A program made the position numbers and the translations under genes. Below, in pieces: positions 11,597 to 23,692 of a stretch of DNA of 64,000 bases. The notes under the pieces were generated by a model. It was not told where the DNA came from. It saw only the letters and a list, made by a program, of their open reading frames with translations, and ran no database searches. Origin of the DNA: Haemonchus contortus (lineage: Eukaryota; Nematoda; Chromadorea; Rhabditida; Trichostrongylidae); NCBI GenBank assembly GCA_000469685.2, contig LS997562.1, positions 31,827,715 through 31,891,714 on the forward strand. The letters run 5' to 3'. Each line of letters begins with the position of its first letter. Position 1 is the first letter of the stretch.

Positions 11597-11990
11597 CGAT
11601 GTTCAAATAGAATGTAGTCTACTGAAAACACTACCCAACAACATCTGCTTTTGGAAGAAAAATTGTACCGGAATCGATGCATTGAGAAGGGTTCTGAAAT
11701 TGGTCGCTTCCATTTATCCAGATCCTGTCTTCTGTGAGGGAATGGGTGTAATCGTGGCCATGCTTTTGTTGTTTTGCTCCGAGAAGACAACATTTCGGAT
11801 GGTGACAGCTTTAGTTGAGGATATTCTGCCACCAACCTCTTACAGCCAGACGCTTTAGGGTGTCCAGGCAGGCGAGCGGGTAACGAGACACCTGATGAAA
11901 TCCCACCTGCCGGACCTCAACCGGTTTGTAGACGAACTCGATGTCGAAGTGTCTTTGGTCACAATGAACTGGTTATTGACATTGCCTGCG
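11597..11990 (+). pseudogene. Intronless TBC (RabGAP) domain fragment captured between LTRs
   Basis: The frame starting right after the left LTR reads as a TBC domain of the SGSM3-like type. It has LPNN, ALRRVLKLVASIYPD, CEGMGVIVAMLLLFC, ALVEDILPP and YSQTL. After an in-frame TAG (11856-11858) the same frame continues with GVQAGERV, RHLMKSHLPDL, DVEVSLVTMNWLLTL. About 130 codons run without an intron, long for exons in this DNA. TBC GAPs use an Arg finger (IxxDxxR) and a Gln finger (YCQG). Here the matching sites read IECSLLK and FCEG, so both catalytic residues are lost. Homology stops near 11988. It is a dead fragment, most simply a reverse-transcribed host transcript captured by the element. 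An LTR pair that inserted around an existing pseudogene fragment is the alternative. Confidence 0.75.
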
Positions 11991-12039
11991 ACGGTATACG
12001 ACGACGGCTTTAAATCAGTTAGCTGCCACAAAGGGTAAT

Positions 12040-12700
12040 TGAAATCGACTCGTTCACTTGGAAATTGCATCCGACGGAAATTTCTTAAATGCATTTCGTC
12101 GTTTTGTTGCTCGACGAGGAAAACCAGATCAAGTGATTAGCGACCATGCCTCCATATTGATCCCTGCGAGTAAAATCATAAACGATAATCTCAGTGATAA
12201 CCCTACCAGTTCATTAGATGAGAGCGTGCTACAAGAAATGAGCAACCAACTGATCGAATGGGAACACATCATCCCGCACTCACCTTGGAAAGGCGGATTC
12301 TACGAACGCCTGATCAGATCGATCAGGCAAGCATTATAAAGGCGATAGGAAGACGAATACTCACAATAGAACAACTCCACAGCCCATCATCGGAAGCCCT
12401 GCAAATGGAGACGAACATACAAATTCCAAGAGCGCTTCAATCATCCCATGAACTAACCGAGAGATATTGGGAGAAATGGAGAACACATTACCTCGCGGCT
12501 CTACGAGAACAGACCGTCAGAGCATCGACCATCAGCCAACAACAGGAAAGGCGCATCAGCAGCTTGACTAATCTCGAACACAAAGTCAAGGAAACATGGG
12601 ATCACTGCTTGCAAAAGCAGGAGGAAATCAAGAGCATGCTTAAAGACTTCATTAAAGTCAGTCATTCCGTCGCGCATCCACCGAGTCCAGTGACACCATC
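12040..12700 (+). pseudogene. BEL/Pao integrase-core remnant
   Basis: From about 12045 the frame reads HLE, NAFRRFVARRGKP, VISDHA, then IIPHSPWKGGFYERLI and RSIRQAL before a stop near 12337. The element continues in another frame with KAIGRRILTIEQL. This is the second half of an rve integrase core: the second catalytic Asp (SDHA) and the Glu (YERL) contexts are present, and the first Asp with the zinc-binding N-terminus is missing. A segment like the usual W..YL..LRE tail follows (about 12455-12515), then coiled-coil-like Gln/Glu-rich sequence. The frameshift, stop and truncation make it inactive. Confidence 0.7.
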
Positions 12701-12719
12701 ACGACGCAGCAACGAGACT

Positions 12720-13221
12720 TAGTAGACGAAGTCCTTTTCGAGCATTTTGACGGTGGAGGGGTCGACAACAGTAATAACGGCAGAGCTGAGCCACAAAGAT
12801 CCACCGCGGAGGACGAAAGGCTCGAACTAGAGCATAGGCTAAACGCATTAAAGAAGTTGGTCGAGTCGGAGCGCAAGGTTCCCGAAAGGAAGATCAACAG
12901 GCACGACCCCATGCAAGACAGGGACCGTTTTCTCCGATGTTCGTTCTGTATCGCTAAAGGTTTGCACGATACTGACAGCTGTCCGGAGGTCCCTACTGTG
13001 AAGGGGAAGCTGAAGCGCATTCGCTGTGACCTTAGTCTGGACATCAGACACGACATGCGCAATTCAGCAGACCCAAAAGGCCATGCATGCACTGCTCTTT
13101 ACTAGACCACAATAAAGCTCCACGCCGTCTTCCTGAGCGCATCTATGAATACTACCGTGAAAATGAAGAAATTGAGCAAGAACTGGAATCAAACAGAGAT
13201 TATTATTTTGAGGTTGGACCA
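12720..13221 (+). pseudogene. Gag-like segment with zinc-knuckle motifs
   Basis: An acidic, Glu/Arg-rich helical stretch (about 12720-12900) leads to a knuckle-like motif with spacing C-x2-C-x6-H-x4-C (about 12938-12985). After a frame change there is a second partial motif, CMHCSLLDH (about 13083-13110), then a charged tail up to the polypurine tract. Paired knuckles like these occur in Gag of BEL/Pao elements. Its position after integrase, next to the right LTR, is opposite to the normal gag-pol order, so it probably came from recombination between copies. Confidence 0.5.
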
Positions 13222-13235
13222 CCCCGAAGGGGGAG
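13222..13235 (+). promoter_or_regulatory. Polypurine tract of the LTR element
   Basis: A purine-rich stretch ending GAAGGGGGAG lies immediately before the TGTCACG start of the right LTR. This is where plus-strand DNA synthesis is primed in LTR elements. Confidence 0.7.
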
Positions 13236-13654
13236 TGTCACGAAGGTGATCTAGCTGACCTCCATTAATCAAAACTGCGCGGGAAATCGCCACGAGGCAT
13301 GTCAAGAAACATGCCACGAGAGCCCGTGCACCCGCCGCGGTTCCTCGCGGCCTCAGTTACCGAAACCTGCGCGGGCTTCAGAGTTTTGATCAAAATTGCG
13401 GGGGAAAACCGCGCACCCTTGCTGGGTTGCGCAATCTTCCTCTCATTCTCCATGTTGTTGTTTTATGTGTTATGTTTCATTGCTGAATTGCGCATTCTTT
13501 TTCTAATTCTTGTTGTTGTTTTACGTTTCATGTTTTATGCTTATGTTTCATTTGTTGTCCGCTCGTACGCATTGTTTTTATTTATTCATATTCATTATTC
13601 ATACGCCTCGTTGTTCTGATGGGCGTTATACAAATGTTTAATTACCCAAGTTTG
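13236..13654 (+). repeat. 3' LTR of the BEL/Pao-like element
   Basis: It begins TGTCACGAAGG right after the polypurine tract. It shares about 340 bp with the left LTR, ending in the same ATTACCCAAGTTTG. It contains a GC-rich hairpin-prone part (13310-13420) and a T-rich part (13440-13620). Confidence 0.7.
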
Positions 13655-16600
13655 AGGACTCTCCGCATGGATCGATCACTGGCCCAACTAATCTCTATCG
13701 ATCTCGCAAGAAATTTCTCAACAGAGGTGATTTCTGCGAGTGTGGTTAGCATGACTCGAATAGTTTATTCCTTGAACGGACCACGTGTGGCATTGGCTGT
13801 CGGAAGAGAAACGTACATACACATGTAGGATGCGATAGGAGCTCTAAACCGCTCCGGCGGTCTACTGTCGCCCAACTGGAGCTGGCAGGAACGTTCTTGG
13901 CGGCTTTGTAGAGGCTGATTTAATTCAAATGGGGAACGATCGTTGTAAATGCAGTCAGCTGATACAAACACTAGAGCCAACCCACTTTGCCGTGCAGCTA
14001 CTGAAATCTTGATCAAACACCCGCTCGTCATCGTCAACCGTCCAATATCAAAATCCTGAAATTAGTTAAATTAGCTCAAACACATCCTATAGTTTGGAAT
14101 TTTCGCCGATTTTCTCATCAATCCGCCATCGATGAACTGTTCTGCATCAACACTTTCGTTCCGTAACTTATTCAGGAGAGAAAAGATTGTCCTAATGGAG
14201 TCTCTAAATTTTACTGCGATTATTCATACACTTCAATATAATAAATACGGTATGATATCAACTCTTGTCCAAACCACTGGAACAACAGCAAATAAGCCGA
14301 GAATGTGCCTTAGCATTGGAGTTAATGCAAAGATCTGCAATCTGTTGACTGTTAAGCACAGACAGCACAAATAGGATCATGAATGTAGGATGCTTACAAC
14401 ATAGATTGGCTTAACTGGAAAGCAGTCATTAAACTCACTACTTTGAATTTTCTCAAGTAAGCCCTGCAGACTTCGGTTCATTAGCCGTCAAGTAATTAGG
14501 CTTCATTGCAAGAGTTATTAAAGGTAAGAGATCAGCCTTTTTATTTATTCTACTTTTACTTACCCTTCAGGACAGAAGTAAACGTTCCTACTTTTTTTTC
14601 CTCCACCACCCTACCAGCTTCTGCTGGGTACATCGGGGCATCAAGTAGCCAAAAAGATAATGAAGTGAGGTGGTTGGTCGAATCTTAGTTGCACAATAGG
14701 AAAGTGGAATCGGCGCGCTTACTACCGAGCTTGGCAGGAGGAAAACAAATAATTGAATTTGATATTTTTCGATAATGTGGATAACATTGAGCTCGAATGT
14801 GACCACACAATTGTTGCAGCCGTATACAAATTTCAAAAAGCACACAACAAAACGTTTGATGTGACTGTGATGTGATTTTTCAAGGTGGTCATGGAGTGTG
14901 TCGCACCGTCCGGGCCGCTCGCAGAGCGCCCGTTGCATCGGTGGATCGCTCGGACTGGCGGTCGGGACGGCATGATGATGTCCAGGGTCTTACGCGCGCT
15001 CGCAAGCTCGGCACTCTCTGCCACGCGGGCATGTTAGGCCTTGCGGCCCCGGCGTCTACGCAAGGTACCCCGGGTTGGTACTTCTTCCGCAGTACACCAT
15101 GCCAGCGCCGAGCTCCCTCGGACGCTAGTTGCACGGTTCATTCATGGCCTACGCCAATCATCTCCAGCGCTAAGCATAACCGCGATTTAAATGAATGATA
15201 CCAACATCCTACGTACTGAAAGCACACATTATAAATCATACTGTTTATAGTAAACTGCGTAATGAGAGAAAAAGGAGTTAGATACGAATAAGTATAAATG
15301 TTGTAATACGAAATGCACTATGGAAAAAAGGCATGAAAAAAATACACATAAATATAACCACACTCAACTTACGGACTGGGTACAATCCTGACTAATCCTT
15401 ATCCGAGCCCATCCTGGTCATCACAACCTCCTCCGGCAGTAGTGCTCCATGGTCCTTCGATCGCTGCGGACCATTCATTCAGATGTTTCCAGCTTGCTTC
15501 ATACTCCACAGCGATGGCACCACTAGTGGATGGTAACAATGTGGTGCCACGGAACCATCGATGGCTGCGTCGATGACGTTGACGTCGAATAGCACCAGAA
15601 GATGATGAAAGCAGGCGGCTGCGACCATGACGACGGCGACGAATGATGATGCAAACGTCGCATAGGGGCTAGAGTCCACTGCCACGTGGCAAACTCTAGC
15701 TCCCTGCAGCGTACTATGCCTTTCCCGGGGGACTACGGGCGCACCACGCCAGGCCGTTCCTTTAAGTCGTACGATCGGCGCGACAGAGGGACCACGGAGT
15801 CGTCGCAGACACCTTCTTCTATAGGAGCAAAGAGGGAGGTTTATCTAGCTATGAGGGAAGGTTTATCTAGCTGTGAATCAGTTTTTGAGAATACTGCAAC
15901 ATTCTATAGACTCCTATAAAGAATTGCATCCGCATTTAGAAAAGCGTTTTCACGGAGAGAAACATAAGTGTGCTGTGATGGGATGGTGACCGTTGCACGA
16001 ACGGTCACGGCAGGAGCGTGTTGTCTCCTGAGAGCACTCGTCTTTTGAATACTACCTTTAATACCACTCAGAGCAGTTTACACAGCATACAGGGCAATAA
16101 CAAATAGAAGCTGTCGAGGGAAGAACATGTAAGTTTTTCATGATGACCTATCCCTATAAACACCAACCTTGTGAAACTTTTGGAATGCATACTGCGACAA
16201 TATAACAGCAGTTAACAAAATATCAACTCAAAAAAAGAAATTTGGAATCTTATACCAGGAAACTTTAAGCCGATATTGGAAAGGTTCAGCAGACTCTCAC
16301 GACAGTTGTGCCTTGGGGATGTAATCTGAATACAGCATATATCAGGTGTAAAACACTGTCTGGACCTCAGGACACTTCTATCGGCGACGTGTATTCTGTT
16401 TTCAGATGGTCAGAAGGAAGCTGAGGCCCAAATAAAACCATTATCACCTACAGCGTCCGAGAGTGACCAAGAAAAAACATGACATGATTTAAAAATTTCT
16501 TCCTTCGGGGTACAAGGTGGATTGGACGTTGCCTTATGGAATAATACAAGAAGCTTTGATCAAGGGTATCTTCGAAAATAGATTGAAGGGAACAGGCCTA

Positions 16601-19043
16601 GTAGAGGTTCCTAAAGTTTGTGATCTGCGATACAAAAAAAAAGGAATTCTTCTTTCTCATTTCGTTCCATGGGGATAGAGCTTCGTCAACATGATGAAGG
16701 GATTTTGCCGCTTCCGCTCTGAATGTTTCTTTTGTTTTGTTTGTTTCGTTCATAACCAATGCGTTTAGACTGCATTTATGCCTAGAAAGCGTCATCAAGT
16801 GTAGAATTCCTTGACTGTCGAATTGAAAACAAGCCGGTATGGATAATGAATGCCAGCATCCAAAAAATCAGTTTTAATTCTTTCTACGATTTGCTCTTTT
16901 TTAGAAATAATCGCTTCCCCAACGTTACCACCACTTATTGAATGGTTGACTATACTCGTAGGTTACAAAAGCTCGAGAAAGCTTCTGATCAGGTGGTGTA
17001 TTAGACATGGCTCCCTCGTATTTAAATAGCTAGTATGTTTCTGCATATGTAATATGTTTGTACTGTATTATCGATTTACAGTAGCGCTCAAAGGTCTTCG
17101 GCCAAATGGTCAAGCGGTTCTTGGGCCGGGCCGTAACGTTTTCCTTAGTGTAGGAAATCACGCTAATTTTTGATATGTTTAACTGAAACAAATTTATCAC
17201 TTTGTAACACTATGTGACTGCTAAGCAGCAATGTCCGCATAACAAAAAGCAAGACTTCTAGTGGTAAAAGATTTCGCTCAAAACAAAGTAAGCGACGTCT
17301 GCAGTTATTCGCACCCTATCTGCGTTTTACACTCAAGACAGGGCAAAAAGCATAGAAATCCCAGAAGGACCATCATCGGTATTTCGAGTTGATTTTGATT
17401 TTAAACCCCTTGGGATATTTGGAACATGATCAGATTGTAGGTGGATAGTGTAAATATTCACAATACACCCATGCTACACATATCGAAATTACGCATGATT
17501 AGATCAAGTAGGGAAGGGTTACGACTGACGAGTGGGTAACGGAACTTCTCCCCTATCGCGGCATTCTCCCTTGCGGCATGCGGCGAACGTCACTGCAATT
17601 ACCGTACTCCCGCCAATCGATAGGACGCGGAATTTTTCCTTGACTGGCTTGCTTTTTCATTGGATTTTATCGTTTTTTCGTCTGTTTCTTTTTAGTTTTC
17701 ATGTTTATTAGACTTGATTAATTAAAATGACTCCTCCTATATAAACGACGATCAGAATCGCATCGGAACTGAAGAGAGCGGACGGCCAATTCAAATGTTT
17801 AAAGGACTCCCCACCACACAAATTGCGCGCTCCAATCTTCCATCGCAATCCTGCGATAGGCGGCGGGTGCGGCGTGTGCAACGCCGTGTTAGGGGAGAAG
17901 TTCACGGACCCCTGACGAGTACCACTGAAGAAGCATTTGGCCGAAGACTTCTGAGCACTACTGTATGTATATGCTTGCGTGATCTGACCTAATACAGGTT
18001 TGTGATAACTCATCTACGAGTGTCCCAAACAAACGAATAGTAAATAAATAAATGATCCTTCTTTATACTCTGTATTACATCTGTATTACAAAAAACCTTC
18101 TCAAACTTATTGCTATTACACATGAGGTTAATGATAGGAAGAGAATGACAGCCAAAGTGTGCATGTGGTTCTCGAGGATAACTCATCATTACACGATTGT
18201 TCTTGAGTGAGCTTGCCACCAAGAGCAGGGATAAAAAGCAGGGCCTTGCAAAAAACTGTGGAGCCAGCACACCAGTGGGCTCTTCTAAGTTCCCAGTATC
18301 ATTGATACTCAACGGCTACTGAGAGACGAAAACCAGTTAAGGAGATTTTGGATCAGTTTATCAGAGTTCCATAAATAATTGGCAAGTTGATGGATAGAGG
18401 CACGGCCACTACTGTAACGAGGCCATTCAAGAACTGCGCCTCTGAGAGATGATTAGCAGCTCACTGCTGCTTGTACCTTGCCCATGAGGGTACAAGCAAA
18501 GAACTGGAGACTGGACGATTCTGTATCCGTAGTTCAAGGCTATACAATATAAAAAGGGAAGTTCTACCTCCTAGGCTTTGATGATGTTATTTTCGGGGGA
18601 ACATTTCACTGCAGCAGGTGAGCAGGTAGGCTCAAAGGTGAAAGAAGGGGGGAGTAGCACCCACTAGGATTCTCGAACTGGCTACGGCTCACTTTTATAG
18701 TTCACAGCAACTTCCTTGCAGGAAGCGAGTCTCAGAAGGGCATTCTCGAGTGTCTGCGATCGTCTTTCATCGAACAGGTGGAGAAAACAATGAGAAAAGC
18801 GTTTACATGGTTAGCCAGTCCTGCCAGCTCTGAAATGGAGAGTATCAATGAAGACACTCCAAGAGCGTTACCTACTGGAACATCGGAACTTCTTTGTTGA
18901 GGATATGTAATACAATACGGTGCCTATTTGATTTCTATCAGCGGTCGGTAAGGGATTAGTCCGTCGCAAATCCTCAATTCAAGCAAGTTAGAAGCACTAC
19001 AGTTCGACATGTCTGAGATAGCGTAACGCACCTCGCACTGTAT
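13655..19043. other. Intergenic DNA, no supported gene
   Basis: No recognisable gene. GC-rich islands occur at about 14880-15140 and 15480-15790, and their open frames read as compositional artefacts. A short tandem repeat of GGTTTATCTAGCT lies at about 15838-15876. The rest (16-19 kb) is AT-rich single-copy-looking sequence without coding signals I can support. Confidence 0.45.
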
Positions 19044-19332
19044 GGCTGCTTTCATAGTCCGTCCGCCGGCCGTCCGGCCGGCCACCGCCTCGTGCCGCCG
19101 GCGTGCACGAGGCAGTGCTAGGGAGGAGGAGGGCGGCAGACGGTCGGTCAGCCCCTCGAAGGGCTGTAAACATGGAGAGACAAGATCAAAATCCATTTGT
19201 ACGAGCCCCTGGTTGTTTGGTTTTTGATCTTGTTCTTCTTTGTTTTCAGCCCTCCACCGACCGTCTGCCGCCCTCCTCCCCCCTACCACTGCATCGTGCA
19301 CGCCGGCCGGCCGACGGACTATGAAAGCAGCC
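19044..19332. repeat. 289-bp GC-rich foldback element (MITE-like)
   Basis: The ends are exact inverted repeats: GGCTGCTTTCATAGTCCGTC on the left, its reverse complement on the right. Pairing continues, with mismatches and loops, through the CCGGCCGG-type stretches, the GGGAGGAGGAGGGCGGCAGACGG block against its CCGTCTGCCGCCC partner, and inward to a small centre near 19195. Almost the whole element could fold as one hairpin. TAT flanks it on both sides, consistent with a 2-3 bp target duplication such as TA. No transposase is encoded. The high GC contrasts with the surroundings. Confidence 0.8.
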
Positions 19333-22300
19333 TATCAAAGAAGCAACAGATGGCGCAATTGAGAAACACCAAGGTTCGATTCAGTGATCGCTTCATTTCC
19401 TAATAACACTGGCTGTAACCTTATAAATCTCACAGATAGGCCGCCAACCTGCAATGGCGGCACCACCTCGATAGTAGATAGTGGGGAATACTCCTGGACA
19501 GTTGCAAAGTTTCGGGACAGGTTGAGGTTCAACACGATCAATTCGCATCCATTTCTCATCCTACTAACAATGGATGTGATCACAAAAAATCTTCTACGCA
19601 TTCACATAAAGTGAAACGGAAGAATTCTGAAGATGGCAGGACCTGAAAGAATGATGTTGTCTGGAAGAGAGCAAGTTTAATGTTCTCGAACTCAAGGGTG
19701 CGCATAGCTGTCCATAAAGTACCTTGAACAACATCGGAAGATTATGTCACTCCGAGTACCCGGTGAGCGTCTCAGCTGCCAATGACAGTATGACTATGTA
19801 GAAAATTTTAGGAATTGAACGGCATTTATAAAATGGTGGAATCTATTGGTCGACTGGCTTCAGCCGACTGTATTCGATGACTCTCAAAAAAAGGCTTCAT
19901 CAGCTACTAAAGCTCTCTGAATTATCGGAATGTCAATTGAAAAGCCACAGGATATCAACGTTTTCGACAAAATGCCTGGAAAGCTGGTCATGATAATCGT
20001 CACGATAAATTATCCGGCGCATCCCAATTGGTTTGAGGACTTGAGAGAGGAATTCGTATGTGACACACGCGGCTGCACGGGAGCCACATACCCTTATTTC
20101 ATAGAAATGGTGGATAGTTAAAGGCAAAACAGAGTTTCAGCTGAGGCAACTGCACAAATTTGGTTCTACTCAAATTGCAAGAGGATGTGCAGATTATTCC
20201 TAAGGTCTGAGGAGAAATATGCTGACCCTCAACGAACTTGATAGCTGCCCACTCACACCCTCTCATAGTCTATGAGGAGTTCGCTTAAACACCTTTATTT
20301 CTGTCTTCCTAGAAGTTCCAACAGTTTCCTTGCTTGAGCCCCAATCCAGCAAGAAGTTTATTCGACCCAAAAATGGCTTCAATCTGGTGGTATCGCCTAA
20401 ATGAGCCAAAAAGAAAAGGAAGAACAATGCTATCTTGTACCGAAAAAGCAGCTGACAGCAATTTGGCCGAAGCACTTGCTTTGTATTCATCGAACTGTCC
20501 TTTGAATAGCACCTGGAGAGCTTTTTGAAGACATCTCCTTATGTGGATTTCGGCGCCGTCGGGGAATGAGGCAAGCCCCACCATTCATCTTCTTTCACTA
20601 TAGCAGCGATGGTTTTCTAACGACGATTGCAATCTACAATTAGTTTTAAATGCTCCTGAAAGGTACCCATTAACTCACTTTACCTACCGTATTCTTTTAA
20701 ACGACGACGTCCAAACGGCGTCGTTGACGTATGTATTCAAACTACTCCGTTTGAAGACTTCAAAGACAAAAAGCATGTACTGGATTCATACTACCAATGT
20801 TGTCATGGCGTATTTGGGCTTGCCAGCAGACTTATGAATATCGTAATCCCTTAATAGAGCATTGTTACGTATGTGAAAGATATACTGTACCCGGGGATTA
20901 GCGTAGATTAACAATAACTCCACGGATACAGGCCTGTCTTGGTAACGTGACACTAATCGATGCCAAATAACAAGCGGAGTACGGTGCTTGGGTGTAGACC
21001 TTAACAGAGCTGGCTGCTACTCCTCAGTCGTGAGGTGATTGATGCGAAAGTAGTAATGACCTTGTGGTTACTGCTTGTCCTCATTCGATTACGTCATCAT
21101 GCACTTCGAAGACATTCGATACATCAACTTTGATGAATAGGGCACATGTCAACGGAAGTTACTCAGACTACCTGAACTGACTGGGCCATTCCTGAATGGT
21201 CCCTCCCCCCTAGACATGTATAGTTGCTGCGAATCTTCATGACCATTTCATGCCACGGCTCAGTCAACCTAGCCATTATGGATTTCACACACCATTGACC
21301 GCTGCAAACGATCGCGCAGGTGTCCACCCTTGCACCCGGATGAGTCGTTTTAAACAGACTTCCGTCTCTTTTTCCCCTTTACTGCATAGGCGGAGCCTCG
21401 CTTCTTTGTCAGTGGCGGAAGGGTAGACCTCGTAGTGATCATCTAATGGGCAGAAAAGAGGATGAAATGGGCAAAAACCAGAAACCCAGTGATTTTCCCA
21501 AGATCCCATATCTGCGAGGTCAGCTGTGTACTGTTATGTGAAAGTTTTCCCTTAGGAAACAGCGACTCATCGTTGACCGTATTCTTTTCAATGTATGACA
21601 TATCACCCGCTGGGTAAGAGAGCTTAGTGCTAATTGCATTAACGTAGTTGTCGTTTTTGCCCACCTGACATGCCAAGAGAGCCTCACAGTAGGGGGTGAA
21701 GGCAAATGATAGGTTCCCGACGGGGAAACCCATCTCGAATGGGATGGAGTGAACAACTGCTCCTTAGCACGTCCTTATGGCATGTTGACGCCATCTTGAT
21801 GTCTTACTCTTTCCCAATACATTGTTTTAGCCACTTTTTCAAGTTTTACCTAGCTCTCACTGATTCAGATCAAGATGGGTATAGAATTCTTAGGAAAATA
21901 GGACCAGAGGGCTTATCATAATTTTCCAGGCACCATTTCTTGAATTTCACCGAGAATGCGTTATAATAGAACAAAACGTCATTCCAAGTAACAATCAGAG
22001 CATCTTTAGATTATAATTAAATCTTGGGTGTCCTTCTCTGAAGCCTCGGCCAAGATATTATGATTTTTGTTTGGCTAAGCTGAGGTACAATCTCGTTTTG
22101 TCAGGATGAATCCCAAATATTTTTTGGCTCCCGGGCTCTGGCGAAGGCGACTGGCTGAAACGTTAGTCGAATAAAAATTATAGTATCTTTGCCTAGGCTT
22201 CAGAAAAGAATACCTAAAACATCACTATCAAGCCAAGATTAAGTGAAAGTCGAACATGGTTCTAATTGAATCCTCTAGTAACGAGTGCAGCATTCGCCAG

Positions 22301-23608
22301 TGTGATAGGATCAGGTTTTAGAAAAGACGTATGCGCATTAGATTTGAAACGAACTAAAGAAGTTTCGGTTTTTGATGAAAAGTTGAGTAGTGCTTTAGAA
22401 GAGCAAAACGAAAATTGCAGATTGTGGAAGGTGTGCAGGACAGTGACTAAAAGAGCAATTGATCTAAGCTACGTGATCGTTGGATAGAAATAAAAATTAG
22501 GTCATCACAGTGATCATCCAACTCGTTGTTGCGAAGCACTAAACGTCAGTCAGGAAAAATGAAAACCCCTACAAAAAAGAATTAGCAGTTGCGGTTGAGA
22601 GCAAGAGCCTACTGAACCTTTTTTAGTGTCATATGGCAAAAGACCTCGTCGTTCACCCATGGCGCTAGCTATCTGCGGCTGGAAAGCTTGCTTGTCTGAC
22701 AATTGGTCTATCCATAACGAGAACAATTGCAATAAACGTAATAGATATTGTTTAGATATCTCTTTTGATGCCCCGAATGGCATATTTGAACTGTACGATC
22801 GAAAATATTATGTAGGGTTTGGATCATCAAGCGGCGTTTCATCATGGGAACCCGTTCCAGATGTACAAATTCTGTAATGAGGCGGAAGCCGAAAATTATA
22901 CGGACGGGAGACGGCGTTTGATTCGCTGTTTATGTGGGAGGAAATAGATATGAAACGACACCAGAAGGTGTGCCTCTGTAGGTGCTGAAGCTAGAAAGAA
23001 CTGGCCTAGATGAACCGGTCAGTGGAGAACTCACGGTTTGAAATTTCTTTGGCCATAAATGTATCAGGGCGATGTTTTGAGAGCATAACATTTGCCAAGG
23101 AACTCACAAATGCAATTGTTCGGGTATTTTCCAACACCCGTACTCATGGCATAAGAAGGCAGCTTCAGTTGAAAAGATATGAGACGAGGAGAAAACTTCA
23201 TACAACATCGGCAGCCGTCTAGCAGTCTAACTGTGGGTCGATAACGGTGAGCGTTAATGTCAGGTGCCACCCGGTCTGAGCGAGTTTCAAAGCGTTCCCT
23301 CTTTTTTTCTCGGAGGCGCTAAGTTGGCCTCGTTAGTGGTGGGAGAGCGTGAGTTAACAGCGTGTTCGTAATCGTAGGCGGCAGCTCTTTGCGGAACATC
23401 ACACCTGGAATCACGCGATGCCACACCACACAATTGCCTACCGTATGTAGCAATTACGCTGCAGTACTTGTGAGGGATGGCACACCCAGGCAGTGGAAAT
23501 CGATTCATCCGAAACCTGCTGACTGAGAAGTCCCTTTACCTAGGTTCTAGGCTGAAATCATCCTAATCCCTCTACTTCTATCTACTGTCCCTTGGCGCAG
23601 TCCTGGGT
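19333..23608. other. Intergenic DNA, no supported gene
   Basis: Frames of 70-97 codons exist on both strands (for example 20309-20584 -, 21443-21733 -, 22626-22877 +). None shows a known domain or convincing splice context. I see no RNA gene or transposon that I can name. Confidence 0.45.
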
Positions 23609-23692
23609 GTGTGTGCATCTACGCCGCCGATTCGCTCTCGGATTACGGTAGCGCCTGCCCGTGGCCAGTGGGCGTGGTCCAAGTGGCCAGAC

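Larger units (their letters stand above)
11182..13654 (+). mobile_element. Short BEL/Pao-like LTR element, rearranged and non-autonomous
   Basis: Two direct repeats (about 11182-11596 and 13236-13654) flank 1.6 kb. A polypurine tract just before the right repeat, and the right repeat starting with TG, identify them as LTRs. Between them, in order, are a TBC (RabGAP) domain fragment, an integrase-core remnant and a gag-like zinc-knuckle segment. Protease, reverse transcriptase and RNase H are absent. No tRNA primer-binding site was recognised after the left LTR; the TBC fragment begins there. Integrase wording such as FRRFVARRGKP and SPWKGGFYERLI is typical of BEL/Pao elements, which is the basis of the family call. 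Target-site duplications were not recognised. Confidence 0.7.

Noticed and set aside
18640..18700. tRNA-like T-arm on the minus strand
   Set aside because: A loop resembling GTTCGA with a stem is present, but no matching acceptor stem, D-arm and anticodon arm could be assembled.
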